Below are positions 19,077 to 27,497 of a DNA stretch of 64,000 nt, in pieces; position 1 is the first letter of the stretch; each line of letters starts with the position of its first letter. The stretch spans positions 124,001-188,000 of the forward strand of contig NZ_JAMDLH010000006.1 of assembly GCF_023721755.1 (NCBI RefSeq). Reading direction: 5' to 3'. A program made the position numbers and the translations under genes. The stretch comes from Pleomorphomonas sp. NRK KF1 (lineage in GTDB: Bacteria; Pseudomonadota; Alphaproteobacteria; Rhizobiales; Pleomorphomonadaceae). The notes below the pieces were generated by a model, which searched no databases, was not told the DNA's origin, and saw nothing but the letters and a program-made list of their open reading frames with translations.

Positions 19077-19819
19077 CGCGGACTGAGAATCCAGGGCGTT
19101 CCGCCCGGCCGGTCGATCAACCGGCTTTCGGATGAGCCGATGATGACCATCGTCGCCATGTCGACGATGGACGGGTCGGCCTCGGCGAGCGTCGTCACGA
19201 CGATCCGCTCGTCCGGTCGACCGACGGCCCGAGCGAAGGCAACCGGCGTCGCACCGGCTTTCAGACCACGCAGAAGCTCGAAAGCGTCGAAGATACGGGT
19301 CGGTCGCGCCTTCGAGGCGGGATTATAGAGAGCGATGACGAAGTCGCCTTCAGCGGCCGCCCGAAGCCGCCTTTCGACCAGCGCCCAGGGCTTAAGGTTG
19401 TCGGACAGCGAGATGGCGCAGAAGTCGTGACCGAGCGGCGCACCGAGCCGAGCGGCGGCGGCCTGCATGGCGGACACGCCAGGCATCACCGTCATGGGCA
19501 GTTCGCGGGCCGTGTCGTCGGCCTCCACCGCTTCGACGACGGCCGCCGCCATGGCGAAGACGCCGGGGTCCCCCCCCGAAACCACCGCGACGACGCGCCC
19601 GGCGCGGGCGAGATCGATGGCGAAGCGCGCCCGTTCCAGCTCGACACGATTGTCGCTGCCGTGTCGCGCCTGGCCGGGCCGTTCCGGACAGCGGGCGATA
19701 TAGGGCTCGTAGCCGACGAGATCGGTCGCCCGTTCGAGCGCGGCGCTCACCTCCGGGGTTCGCCACATCTCGGGGCCAGGTCCGAGACCGACCACCAGAA
19801 TCTCGCCCGTTCCGTTCAT
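19052..19819 (-). CDS. cobJ: Precorrin-3B C17-methyltransferase
   Basis: Methylates C17 and drives ring contraction of precorrin-3B. The 255-residue tetrapyrrole methylase starts ILVVGLGPGPEMWRTPE. It also has VVSGGDPGVFAMAAAV, MPGVSAMQAAAARLGAP and the CobJ block SLSDNLKPW...ALYNPASKARP. Its start overlaps the cobI stop by 4 bp, so it is translated in series from the riboswitch-led operon. Its 3' end overlaps cobK on the other strand. Confidence 0.95.
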   Translation of the reverse strand: MNGTGEILVVGLGPGPEMWRTPEVSAALERATDLVGYEPYIARCPERPGQARHGSDNRVELERARFAIDLARAGRVVAVVSGGDPGVFAMAAAVVEAVEADDTARELPMTVMPGVSAMQAAAARLGAPLGHDFCAISLSDNLKPWALVERRLRAAAEGDFVIALYNPASKARPTRIFDAFELLRGLKAGATPVAFARAVGRPDERIVVTTLAEADPSIVDMATMVIIGSSESRLIDRPGGTPWILSPRQARGGAT

Positions 19820-20547
19820 GGCCGCCGCCCCTCGCCGCCGATCAGAATCAGCGAGAAGTAAGGCGAGGCGTCATCGGTCTTTCCGGCAAGCGGCAGCACG
19901 ATCTCGCCTTCCATCGAGCCGCGCTCGATGTAGATGGCGCGATGGGCGAGGCCAGCCCGGTCGATCGCCCGCCTGACCTTCGGGAAGTTGGAGCCGAGCT
20001 TCATGATCACCGCAGCGTCTGCGCCCTGGAGGCGGGCAGCAAGATCGTCTTCGGCGAGCGTGCCGGGCAGCACGGCCAGAACGTCGTCGCCCCAGGTCAT
20101 CGGCAGGCCGGCCGCCGACGCACAACCGGAGAAGCCGGTGACGCCCGGCGTGATCCGGACCGGGAAGCGGTCCTTGAGGCGTATGTAGAGATGCATGAAG
20201 GAGCCGTAGAACAGCGGGTCACCCTCGGCGATCAGCACCACGTCGCGCCCGGCCGCCAAATGCGCCGCCAGCGCCTCGGCCGCCTCGGCATAGAAACCGC
20301 CGACCTCCCGCACATAGAGCGGATCGGCAAAGCTCATCTCGGTGGTGAGAGGGTAGTGGAGCGGCAACTCCTCGGTGCCCGGCCGCACATAGGCGTCGAC
20401 GATGGTGCGAGCGTGGCCGCGCCGGCCCTTCTTGGCGAAATAGGCAAGAACGGGCGCCGAACCGATCAGTCTTGCCGCCCGGACAGTGACCAGTTCGGGA
20501 TCACCGGGACCGACACCGACACCATGAAGCGTTCCAGGGGTGATCAT
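19816..20547 (-). CDS. cobI: Precorrin-2 C20-methyltransferase
   Basis: Adds the C20 methyl group to precorrin-2, committing uroporphyrinogen-derived precursors to cobalamin. The 243-residue protein has [21 protein letters not shown] at the N-terminus, [19 protein letters not shown] and [17 protein letters not shown], all typical of CobI/CbiL. It overlaps cobH and cobJ by 4 bp each. Confidence 0.95.
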   Translation of the reverse strand: MITPGTLHGVGVGPGDPELVTVRAARLIGSAPVLAYFAKKGRRGHARTIVDAYVRPGTEELPLHYPLTTEMSFADPLYVREVGGFYAEAAEALAAHLAAGRDVVLIAEGDPLFYGSFMHLYIRLKDRFPVRITPGVTGFSGCASAAGLPMTWGDDVLAVLPGTLAEDDLAARLQGADAAVIMKLGSNFPKVRRAIDRAGLAHRAIYIERGSMEGEIVLPLAGKTDDASPYFSLILIGGEGRRP

Positions 20548-21170
20548 TCGCGGTCGCTCGCCAGCGCGTTGACGGCAGCGGCGGCCATGGCCGAACCGCC
20601 TTTCCGCCCGCGCACCACAATATAGGGCACCCGGCCATCCGATATCAGCGCTTCCTTGGATTCGGCGGCGCCGACGAAGCCGACCGGCATGCCGATCACC
20701 ACCGCCGGCCTGGGAGCGCCGGCGTCAAGCATCTCGAACAGGTGGAAAAGCGCGGTGGGCGCGTTGCCGATGGCGACGACAGCGCCCTTGAGGCGGTCGC
20801 CCCACAGCATCATGGCCGCCGCCGTGCGGGTGTTGCCAATGGTTAGCGCCAGCGTCGGAACGGAGGGGTCGTCGAGCGTGCAGATCACTTCATTGCTGGC
20901 CGGCAGGCGGGCGCGGGTGATGCCGTTGGCCACCATGCGGGAATCGCAGATCACCGGTGCGCCGGCTTCCAGCGCTGCCTTCGCCGCGGCCACGGCGCCG
21001 GGGCCGAAGGCGAGATCAGAAGCCACCTCCACCATGCCGGCGGCGTGGATGACACGGACGGCCACCTTTTCCTCTTCCGGCGGGAAACGCGCGAGATCCG
21101 CCTCTGCCCGGATGATGGCGAAGGAGCGGCGGTAGATTTCCGCACCGTCGCGGATGTAGTCGTGGCTCAT
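20544..21170 (-). CDS. cobH: Precorrin-8X methylmutase
   Basis: Moves the C11 methyl group to C12, giving hydrogenobyrinate. The 208-residue length and the motifs [32 protein letters not shown] (with the catalytic His) and [17 protein letters not shown] identify CobH/CbiC. It overlaps both neighbours by 4 bp. Confidence 0.96.
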   Translation of the reverse strand: MSHDYIRDGAEIYRRSFAIIRAEADLARFPPEEEKVAVRVIHAAGMVEVASDLAFGPGAVAAAKAALEAGAPVICDSRMVANGITRARLPASNEVICTLDDPSVPTLALTIGNTRTAAAMMLWGDRLKGAVVAIGNAPTALFHLFEMLDAGAPRPAVVIGMPVGFVGAAESKEALISDGRVPYIVVRGRKGGSAMAAAAVNALASDRE

Positions 21171-22387
21171 TTTTCAAATGTCCCGGAACGGAAAAGCGCC
21201 TCGACCGCCTCGGGTGAAAGACCCGCGTGGCGAGGTGGATCGGTTGGCCTGCCGTCTAGCACGAGGTCGAGGCCGCCGTCACGGCCGACCAAGGTGACGG
21301 CGTGGGCGGCGGAACTGGCGCAGCCCTTTTCGCAGCCCGAAACGTGCAGCCAGGTGCCATGGGCGTCGGGTTTCAGCGCTGCAAGACGGCGAGCGAGGCC
21401 GCGCGTCTCGGTGATCGCCGAACCGCAAGCGGGCGCACCAGGGCAAGCGGCGACGGCAAGGAGCGGATCGTCGGGTTGGGTGATCAAGCCGGCTTTGGCG
21501 AGGCGCGGCAGGACACTGACCGAAACGCCGGGCAACAGGACGGCTCGGAAGGGCGTCAGCCGCAGATTGGATGCGGAGAGGTCGGCAAGAAGATGAAGCT
21601 GATCGGCCGAGAGCCGACCGAAGGGCAGGCCGACGCCGACGTGGGTCGGGAACGCACCGATCAGCGGGGCAACATCCGAACGGGGGACCAGCATAACGCT
21701 TTCCCGTCCGAGGCCGGCGGCGGCAAAAATGGCCTCGGCGCCGACATGACGGACCAACGCTGCCATGCGGCGCGGTGGCGGATCGATGCGTGATGCCAGG
21801 TCGAGAAAGGCGTGGGCGAGCCGGAGAGCGCCGGCCACCGCATCTTCGGTTCGAATTAGGATCCCTTGGGAATCGCCCCCGAGCGAAACGGCGACCCCGT
21901 CCTGCATGAGCCGCAGGCGTATATCGGCGGACACGCCAGTGAGGCCGAACCGTCCGCCGTCGTCGATCGAGAAGCCAAACTTGCCGGGTAGCAGACGGAG
22001 AGATTCGTCGGCAACCAGTGCGGCTTCCATCTGTTTCGCCAGCGCGAAGGCATCGCCCCGGGCCGTCTCGTCGAGATCGGACAGCGGAGAGGCGACCACG
22101 TTGCGCACTGCCTCGGCGCCTTCGTCCGCATCAAGAAGGCCGAGCGCTGCGAGTTCAGCCTCGACGGCCGAAAAGTCGCCTTCGCGAACGCCTCGAAGCT
22201 GCAAGCCGCCACGCCGACCGAGGTCGAGTTCGCCATTTCCGTGGTGGCGAGCGATGCCGGCAATGGCGCGCGCCGGCTCCGGCGCAAGTCGCCCGCCGCT
22301 GATCCGAAGGCGCAGGATCAATCCGTCGCCGCTCCGCATGGGGCGACGCGCGCCGGGACACCAGCCACGGATGAGGGCTTGGTTCAT
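21167..22387 (-). CDS. cobG: Precorrin-3B synthase CobG
   Basis: Iron-sulfur monooxygenase of the aerobic pathway that hydroxylates C20 and forms the gamma-lactone of precorrin-3B using O2. The 406-residue protein has the nitrite/sulfite-reductase-like fold, with cluster-binding cysteines in [11 protein letters not shown] and [13 protein letters not shown]. The presence of CobG shows that the organism builds the corrin ring in oxygen. It overlaps cobN and cobH by 4 bp each. Confidence 0.92.
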   Translation of the reverse strand: MNQALIRGWCPGARRPMRSGDGLILRLRISGGRLAPEPARAIAGIARHHGNGELDLGRRGGLQLRGVREGDFSAVEAELAALGLLDADEGAEAVRNVVASPLSDLDETARGDAFALAKQMEAALVADESLRLLPGKFGFSIDDGGRFGLTGVSADIRLRLMQDGVAVSLGGDSQGILIRTEDAVAGALRLAHAFLDLASRIDPPPRRMAALVRHVGAEAIFAAAGLGRESVMLVPRSDVAPLIGAFPTHVGVGLPFGRLSADQLHLLADLSASNLRLTPFRAVLLPGVSVSVLPRLAKAGLITQPDDPLLAVAACPGAPACGSAITETRGLARRLAALKPDAHGTWLHVSGCEKGCASSAAHAVTLVGRDGGLDLVLDGRPTDPPRHAGLSPEAVEALFRSGTFEK

Positions 22388-25300
22388 CCGAGGCGGGCCT
22401 CCGTTTCGGCGAGACGGGCGGCCACCGAGTTGCGGCGAAGCACCCAGGCGCCCCGATCGATTACTTTCCTCAAGCGTTGGAGCGCGTCGCGAACGGCGGC
22501 AGGGTTGGCATCGACCAGGAAGTCGCGCACTCGGTCGTCACCGAAGGTGGCATCGAACAGCCGGTCGAAATGCCGGAAGTCGACCGCGTTCGACAACGCC
22601 GCAAAGGCGCAGAGATTGGCGACCGCCTCGCAGATTTCGGCAGCGCCGCGATGACCGTGGCGCATCTGCCCGGCGATCCAGCGCGGATTGGCGGCGCGGC
22701 CGTGGATGACGCGGCCGATTTCCTCGCTGAGGCTGCGGGCTTTCGGCGCGTCGCCGGTGGTGTCGACGTGATAGAGCGCCGCCCGGCCGCCGAGTGCTTG
22801 CGATGCAGCCGCAAAGCCGCCCTCATGGGCGGGGAAGGCGTCGTTGGACAGAAGGTCCTGACCGTCGAGATCCTGAACATGCACGAAGGCATCGGCGGCG
22901 GCCACGCGCGCTGCAAACCCCTCAGCGTCGGCCGCCTCTCCGTCGGTTGCGTAAGCATAACCAGAGGCGGAGAGGTAGGCGTCGGCGAGCGCTCTCCGGT
23001 CGGCAGAGAGATCGTCTGGCGCCATTTCGCCGAGGCCGCTGCCGAAAGCGCCAGGCGCCGCGCCATAGACGCGAGATGGCGCTAGCTCGCGCCTTGCGGC
23101 GAGCGGATTGGTTTCCGCGTCCTCATCGAGCGCCGCCACCGCCTTCACCGCCTGGTCGAACAGCGCGATTTGCCCGGGAAAGACGTCACGGAACAGGCCC
23201 GAAACGCGTAACGTCACATCGACGCGCGGCCGGCCGAGCCGGGCAGGTGACAGCACGGTGAAGCCGGAGACGCGGCCGGAGGCGGCGTCCCAGGCCGGCC
23301 GAACGCCCAGAAGCGCCAGGGCCTGCGCAATGTCGTCGCCGCCGGTGCGCATCGACGCCGATGCCCAGACGTCGAGCACGATGGACTTCGGCCAGTCGCC
23401 ATGGTCTTCGGCATAGCGCGCGACGACCTCTTCGGCCGTGCGGGCCCCGATTTCCATGGCCGTGCGCGTCGGCACGGCGCGCGGATCGATGGCGTAAAGG
23501 TTGCGCCCGGTCGGCAACACGTCGAGCCGCCTCGGCCCCGGTGCGCCGGAAGGGCCCGGTGCGATGCGCCGGCCGTCCAGCGCGGCCAGCAGTCCCTCGC
23601 GCTCGGTATCGGCGGAAGCCAGGAAAGCGCCAGCAGCGGCGAGATCGCCACCGAGTGCCTCGAGATGAGCGGCAACGCGAGCCTCGTCCGGGGCGCGGCC
23701 GAACACATGCAGACCGTCGGCGATGCGCATGTCCTTGACGTCGCAGATCCAGGCGTCGAGGCGCGCCAGCTTGTCGGCCGGATCGAGATCGGCCGAGAGG
23801 CCTGCCGCCTCGGCGATGCCCGCAGCTTCCGCCTTGTCGGTCAGTACGGCGGCAAGATGCTTGGCCCGCCTTGGATCCAAGGCTTGGGCATTGGCAAACT
23901 CGTCGACCAGCATCTCGATGTCGGCAATGTCGCCATGGACGCCGGCACGGGTGAGCGGCGGGGTCAGGTGCCCGAGGGTGACGGCTGCAATGCGGCGCTT
24001 GGCCTGGGCCGCCTCGCCGGGATTGTTGACGATGAACGGATAAATGACTGGCAGACCACCCGTGAGTGCCGCCGGCGCGCAATCGCCCGAAAGGCCGGCC
24101 GCCTTGCCCGGCAGCCATTCGAGTGTGCCATGGGTGCCGAGATGGACCATGGCATGGGCATCGAAACCATGCCGGAGCCAGAGATAGAAGGCGGCATAGG
24201 CGTGGCGCGGGGGAAGGTTGGGATCATGATGATCGATGGCCCGGCTATCGGATCGGCCGCGATCGGGCTGCACGGCAATGACGAGATTGCCGGCGACGAT
24301 CGCAGAGAGACGGAAAGCGCCGTTGTCGACCAGCGGGTCGGCTTCCGGCGCGCCCCAGGCCGCCGTCATGGAGGCGCGCAACCCCTGTGGCAGCTTGGCA
24401 AACCAGCCGCGATAGGCGGCCAGCGGAATGTCGACGGTCGCCGTTCCACTCTCCAGCGCGACGATCAGGACCTTTTCGCCGGGGAGCGCCTCGATCCGAT
24501 AGCCGGCGGCCCTGAGATCATCGGCAATGGCGATCAGCGATGCCGGTCCGTCGAGCCCGACGGCGTAGGCGGTTCGGCCGCCCTTGCCGGAATAGTTGGA
24601 CAGCACCAAGCCGATGCGGCGATCGGCGCACGGCGTTCGCCTGAGCCGCGTCCAGCCATCGACGAGCCTCACGAGGCGGGCGATACCGCCTGCATCCGGC
24701 CGGTGACGGATCGGTGTGTACTCTAAGGCCTCTGCACGATCGGTTGGCGCCTTGAAGCTGATCACCGGGCCGTCGAGACGACCGTCGACCTCTGGCAGCA
24801 CCACGCTCATAGCGAGATCGGTGGCCGACAGGCCGCGCGACGATGTCGCCCAGGCCTCCTGCGACAGGGTGGAAAGGGGCGCCTGGATCACCGGCACGTC
24901 GGCATTGTCGAGAATCGTGGAGCCATCATCGCGGCGGGCGGAAAAGGCAGTGCAATTGACGATGGCGTCGGGCTTGAAGGCGGCGATGGCATCGGTGAGC
25001 GGGCTAGCAACCTCAGGATCCTTCAGCGACGTGACCCAGACCGGCAACACGGCGAAGCCGGCCGCTGCCAGCGCCTTGGCCATCGCCGCGATCGGCGCGG
25101 CATCACCTGCATTGACGAGCGCGCGATAGCCCACCACGAGCACCCGCCGGTCACCATTGCCTTCCGCGTCCGGGAAGGCACCAAAGGCGGGCTGCGGTGC
25201 CGGTTCCTCCCAAGTCGTGTCGCATCCCAGGCGGGCCGTGATGAAGGCGAGTGCGGCGGCGACATTGTCGGGACCGCCAAAGGCGAACCAGCGTTCGAGA

Positions 25301-25710
25301 AGACCAAGGTCTTCAGGCGGCAATGTCGACGCCTCGGCAAGCCGCGGATCGGGCCGATCATCGCCCGGAATCATTGCCAGGTGAATGCCCTTGGAGCGCG
25401 CGAGCATGGCGAGTTCGTCGACGCCATAGCGCCAGTAGTCGGCGCCGCCCAAAAGCCGCACCAGCACGAAGCGCGCCTTTGCGGCCACTTTTTCAAGATA
25501 GAGATCGACAGAGTAGGGATGACGCAAGGCGGCAAGCGAGGCGAGGCGGAGGCTCGGCGCCCCGGAACCGAGCCGACCATGCACGTCGGCGACGAGGCCG
25601 AGATCGCTGTCGGAAAAGGACAGCACCACGATGTCGGCCGGAGTCTGGCCGAGATCGACCGCGGCGACGCTGTCGTCGAGCGAACGGATCTGTTCGGCCA
25701 GAATGTGCAC
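22384..25710 (-). CDS. cobN: Cobaltochelatase subunit CobN
   Basis: Large, BchH-like subunit of the ATP-dependent aerobic cobaltochelatase that inserts cobalt into hydrogenobyrinic acid a,c-diamide, together with CobS and CobT (not in this window). The 1108-residue protein has AMVHLGTHGTLEWLPGKAAGLS, PFIVNNPGEAAQAKRR and the C-terminal NPRWIAGQMRHGHRGAAEI, all CobN blocks. It is somewhat shorter than the roughly 1,270 residues of the best-known CobN but appears complete. The gap to cobW is 16 bp. Confidence 0.95.
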   Translation of the reverse strand: MHILAEQIRSLDDSVAAVDLGQTPADIVVLSFSDSDLGLVADVHGRLGSGAPSLRLASLAALRHPYSVDLYLEKVAAKARFVLVRLLGGADYWRYGVDELAMLARSKGIHLAMIPGDDRPDPRLAEASTLPPEDLGLLERWFAFGGPDNVAAALAFITARLGCDTTWEEPAPQPAFGAFPDAEGNGDRRVLVVGYRALVNAGDAAPIAAMAKALAAAGFAVLPVWVTSLKDPEVASPLTDAIAAFKPDAIVNCTAFSARRDDGSTILDNADVPVIQAPLSTLSQEAWATSSRGLSATDLAMSVVLPEVDGRLDGPVISFKAPTDRAEALEYTPIRHRPDAGGIARLVRLVDGWTRLRRTPCADRRIGLVLSNYSGKGGRTAYAVGLDGPASLIAIADDLRAAGYRIEALPGEKVLIVALESGTATVDIPLAAYRGWFAKLPQGLRASMTAAWGAPEADPLVDNGAFRLSAIVAGNLVIAVQPDRGRSDSRAIDHHDPNLPPRHAYAAFYLWLRHGFDAHAMVHLGTHGTLEWLPGKAAGLSGDCAPAALTGGLPVIYPFIVNNPGEAAQAKRRIAAVTLGHLTPPLTRAGVHGDIADIEMLVDEFANAQALDPRRAKHLAAVLTDKAEAAGIAEAAGLSADLDPADKLARLDAWICDVKDMRIADGLHVFGRAPDEARVAAHLEALGGDLAAAGAFLASADTEREGLLAALDGRRIAPGPSGAPGPRRLDVLPTGRNLYAIDPRAVPTRTAMEIGARTAEEVVARYAEDHGDWPKSIVLDVWASASMRTGGDDIAQALALLGVRPAWDAASGRVSGFTVLSPARLGRPRVDVTLRVSGLFRDVFPGQIALFDQAVKAVAALDEDAETNPLAARRELAPSRVYGAAPGAFGSGLGEMAPDDLSADRRALADAYLSASGYAYATDGEAADAEGFAARVAAADAFVHVQDLDGQDLLSNDAFPAHEGGFAAASQALGGRAALYHVDTTGDAPKARSLSEEIGRVIHGRAANPRWIAGQMRHGHRGAAEICEAVANLCAFAALSNAVDFRHFDRLFDATFGDDRVRDFLVDANPAAVRDALQRLRKVIDRGAWVLRRNSVAARLAETEARLG

Positions 25711-25726
25711 GGTCGTCTTCCTCTGA

Positions 25727-26755
25727 TCAGGCGAGAGCGGCGCGGATGGCCGCTTCGTCGATGCCCTTTTCGCCGATCACCACCAGCGCGCTGCGGCGCG
25801 GACCGGCGGGCCACGGTCGATCGAACGCGTGGCGGAAACGACCGCCAACGCCCTGCACCAGAAGGCGCATCGGCTTGCCGGCAATCTCCACGAAGCCCTT
25901 GATGCGCAGGATGTCGTGCGCTTCGGCCACCGCCTTCAGCCGGGTGATCAGGCTGTCCGGATCGGCGGCGGCGCCGATCTCGACGACGAAGGTCGAGAAA
26001 TCGTCATGGTCATGATCGCCGAGGCCATCGTGGTGGCTTGGGCGACTGGAAAGGTCGTCCTCGGCGGCAGCGGCAATGCCGAGCAGGATCTCCGGGGCGA
26101 TTTCGCCCTCCGACGTCGGCACGATGCGGACCGCCTTCGGCAATGAAGCCTCGATATCACCGGAAACGCGAGCCAGCTCGTCGGCGGCGAGAAGATCGGC
26201 CTTGTTGAGCACGACCAGATCGGCCGCGAGAAGCTGATCCTCGTAGACCTCTTCAAGCGGATTGTCGTGATCGACCGACGGATCGTCCTGCCGCTGGGCG
26301 AGCACGGCCTCGGGATCGTCGGCGAAGCGGCCGGCGGCCACGGCGGCAGCGTCCACCACGGCGATGACGCCATCCACCGTGAGGCGGGCGCGCACGTCGG
26401 GCCAGTCGAAGGCCTTGATCAGCGGCTTGGGCAGCGCAAGGCCGGACGTTTCGACGATGATGTGGTCCGGACGGCGATCCCCCTTGGTCAGCGCCTCGAT
26501 GGCCGGCAGAAAATCGTCGGCGACCGTGCAGCAGAGACAGCCATTGGCGAGCTCGACGATGGCGTCCTCCGGACAATCCGCCACACCGCAGGATTTCAGG
26601 ATGTCGCCATCGACGCCGACATCGCCGAACTCGTTGACGATCAGCGCGAGGCGGCGGCCGCCGGCGCGCTCAATGACATGGCGGATCAGGGTCGTCTTGC
26701 CGGACCCGAGGAAACCGGTGACGATGGTGACAGGGATTTTCGGCTGGGCATTCAT
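25727..26755 (-). CDS. cobW: CobW-type metal-chaperone GTPase
   Basis: G3E-family GTPase thought to deliver Co(II) to the cobaltochelatase. The 342-residue protein has the P-loop GFLGSGKTT (residues 14-22), the metal-binding CxCC in NGCLCCTVADDF, the guanine-specificity motif NKADLL, and a His/Asp-rich stretch (SHHDGLGDHDHDD) before the CobW C-terminal domain. It is translated from a 4-bp overlap with the DUF1636 gene upstream and lies 16 bp before cobN. That position supports a role in cobalt supply. Confidence 0.94.
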   Translation of the reverse strand: MNAQPKIPVTIVTGFLGSGKTTLIRHVIERAGGRRLALIVNEFGDVGVDGDILKSCGVADCPEDAIVELANGCLCCTVADDFLPAIEALTKGDRRPDHIIVETSGLALPKPLIKAFDWPDVRARLTVDGVIAVVDAAAVAAGRFADDPEAVLAQRQDDPSVDHDNPLEEVYEDQLLAADLVVLNKADLLAADELARVSGDIEASLPKAVRIVPTSEGEIAPEILLGIAAAAEDDLSSRPSHHDGLGDHDHDDFSTFVVEIGAAADPDSLITRLKAVAEAHDILRIKGFVEIAGKPMRLLVQGVGGRFRHAFDRPWPAGPRRSALVVIGEKGIDEAAIRAALA

Positions 26756-27117
26756 CGGCGGGTCTCCGGCTGAGGCGGGATGCGGGCAACGAGGCCCGAT
26801 TTCAGAAGTGGCGGACGCTCGCGCCAGGGTACGCGGCCATCTTCGCTCGCGGCGTAGCGCTCGGCGGCGTCGATCACCTCATCGGGATCAACGGCATCGG
26901 CGGCGATGTAGGTCCACTTGTTGGGGGCGGCGAAGGCGACGGTCACCGGCCGTTTGCAGACAGAAAGGCATTCGACGCCAGAAAGACGGACATCGCCTTG
27001 CCCATCGAGCCGGGCGGCAAGGGCGGCATGAAGACGGGCTCCCGCCCGGAGGGTGTCGTCGTCGCCCGCCGCGCGGCAGGCAAGGCAAACGTGCAGCGTG
27101 ACCGGATGCGCCGTCAT
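26752..27117 (-). CDS. DUF1636 small cysteine protein, first gene of the cob operon
   Basis: A 121-residue protein of the DUF1636 family, predicted to have a thioredoxin-like ferredoxin fold. Paired cysteines are CLAC at residues 11-14 and CLSVC at 50-54, which could bind a metal or an iron-sulfur cluster. It is the first gene after the cobalamin riboswitch and overlaps cobW by 4 bp. A job in cobalt handling or in supplying electrons to CobG is therefore plausible but unproven. The ATG at 27117 (GGAG 9 nt upstream) is preferred to the ATG at 27216, which abuts the riboswitch. Confidence 0.8.
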   Translation of the reverse strand: MTAHPVTLHVCLACRAAGDDDTLRAGARLHAALAARLDGQGDVRLSGVECLSVCKRPVTVAFAAPNKWTYIAADAVDPDEVIDAAERYAASEDGRVPWRERPPLLKSGLVARIPPQPETRR

Positions 27118-27139
27118 GGCCGGCACTCCGGAAACGTCG

Positions 27140-27163
27140 AAAAGCGGCAGCGGGAAGCTGCCG
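27140..27163 (-). terminator. Terminator-like hairpin between riboswitch and first cob gene
   Basis: On the minus strand, a perfect 7-bp stem CGGCAGC/GCTGCCG with a 5-nt loop is followed by CTTTT. It lies between the cobalamin riboswitch and the DUF1636 start codon, where an attenuator would be expected. The T-tract is short, so a translational mechanism is also possible. Confidence 0.5.
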
Positions 27164-27221
27164 GGGCAAGCGTCATGATCTCTCGTCCTTTCCCGCCCCA
27201 CCGGCGGTCCTGACATGCGCG

Positions 27222-27402
27222 CGCGGCGGCAGGTCTCCTGGCTCGCGGTTCGTCGCCGGATGCGGCCTTCCCGATCTTGAGATCAGTGGCACGCTGAGCA
27301 TCCGGCTCGCCGCTCACAGTTGCGGGGGCAGCCGCGGCTTTCGGTCTCCCGACTCCGCGTTCCCTCTTTCGCCCTCCTCCGGGAGGAGGGACCGTCGCGC
27401 CG
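27222..27402 (-). promoter_or_regulatory. Cobalamin (adenosylcobalamin) riboswitch
   Basis: Read on the minus strand, the leader contains the conserved elements in order: GGGAAC and GGAGTC (27350-27366), CTGCCCCCGCAACTGT (about 27315-27331), GCCACTG (27284-27290), GGGAAGGC, and the B12 box AGCCAGGAGACCTGCC (27228-27243). A strong GC hairpin at 27372-27390 lies at the 5' end. It precedes the DUF1636-cobW-cobN-cobG-cobH-cobI-cobJ operon, which it should turn off when coenzyme B12 is abundant. Outer boundaries are approximate. Confidence 0.95.
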
Positions 27403-27497
27403 GGCCATTTGCGGCTTGTTGCGAGCTAAAGTCAACCAAGCGATGGCAACGCTTATCCTTTACGACCCCTTAAACCGCCTCATTTAGGGTGAATCGG

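Noticed and set aside
27117-27216. The longer DUF1636 start at 27216
   Set aside because: It would place the coding sequence directly at the riboswitch edge and across the terminator-like stem; family similarity starts at 27117.
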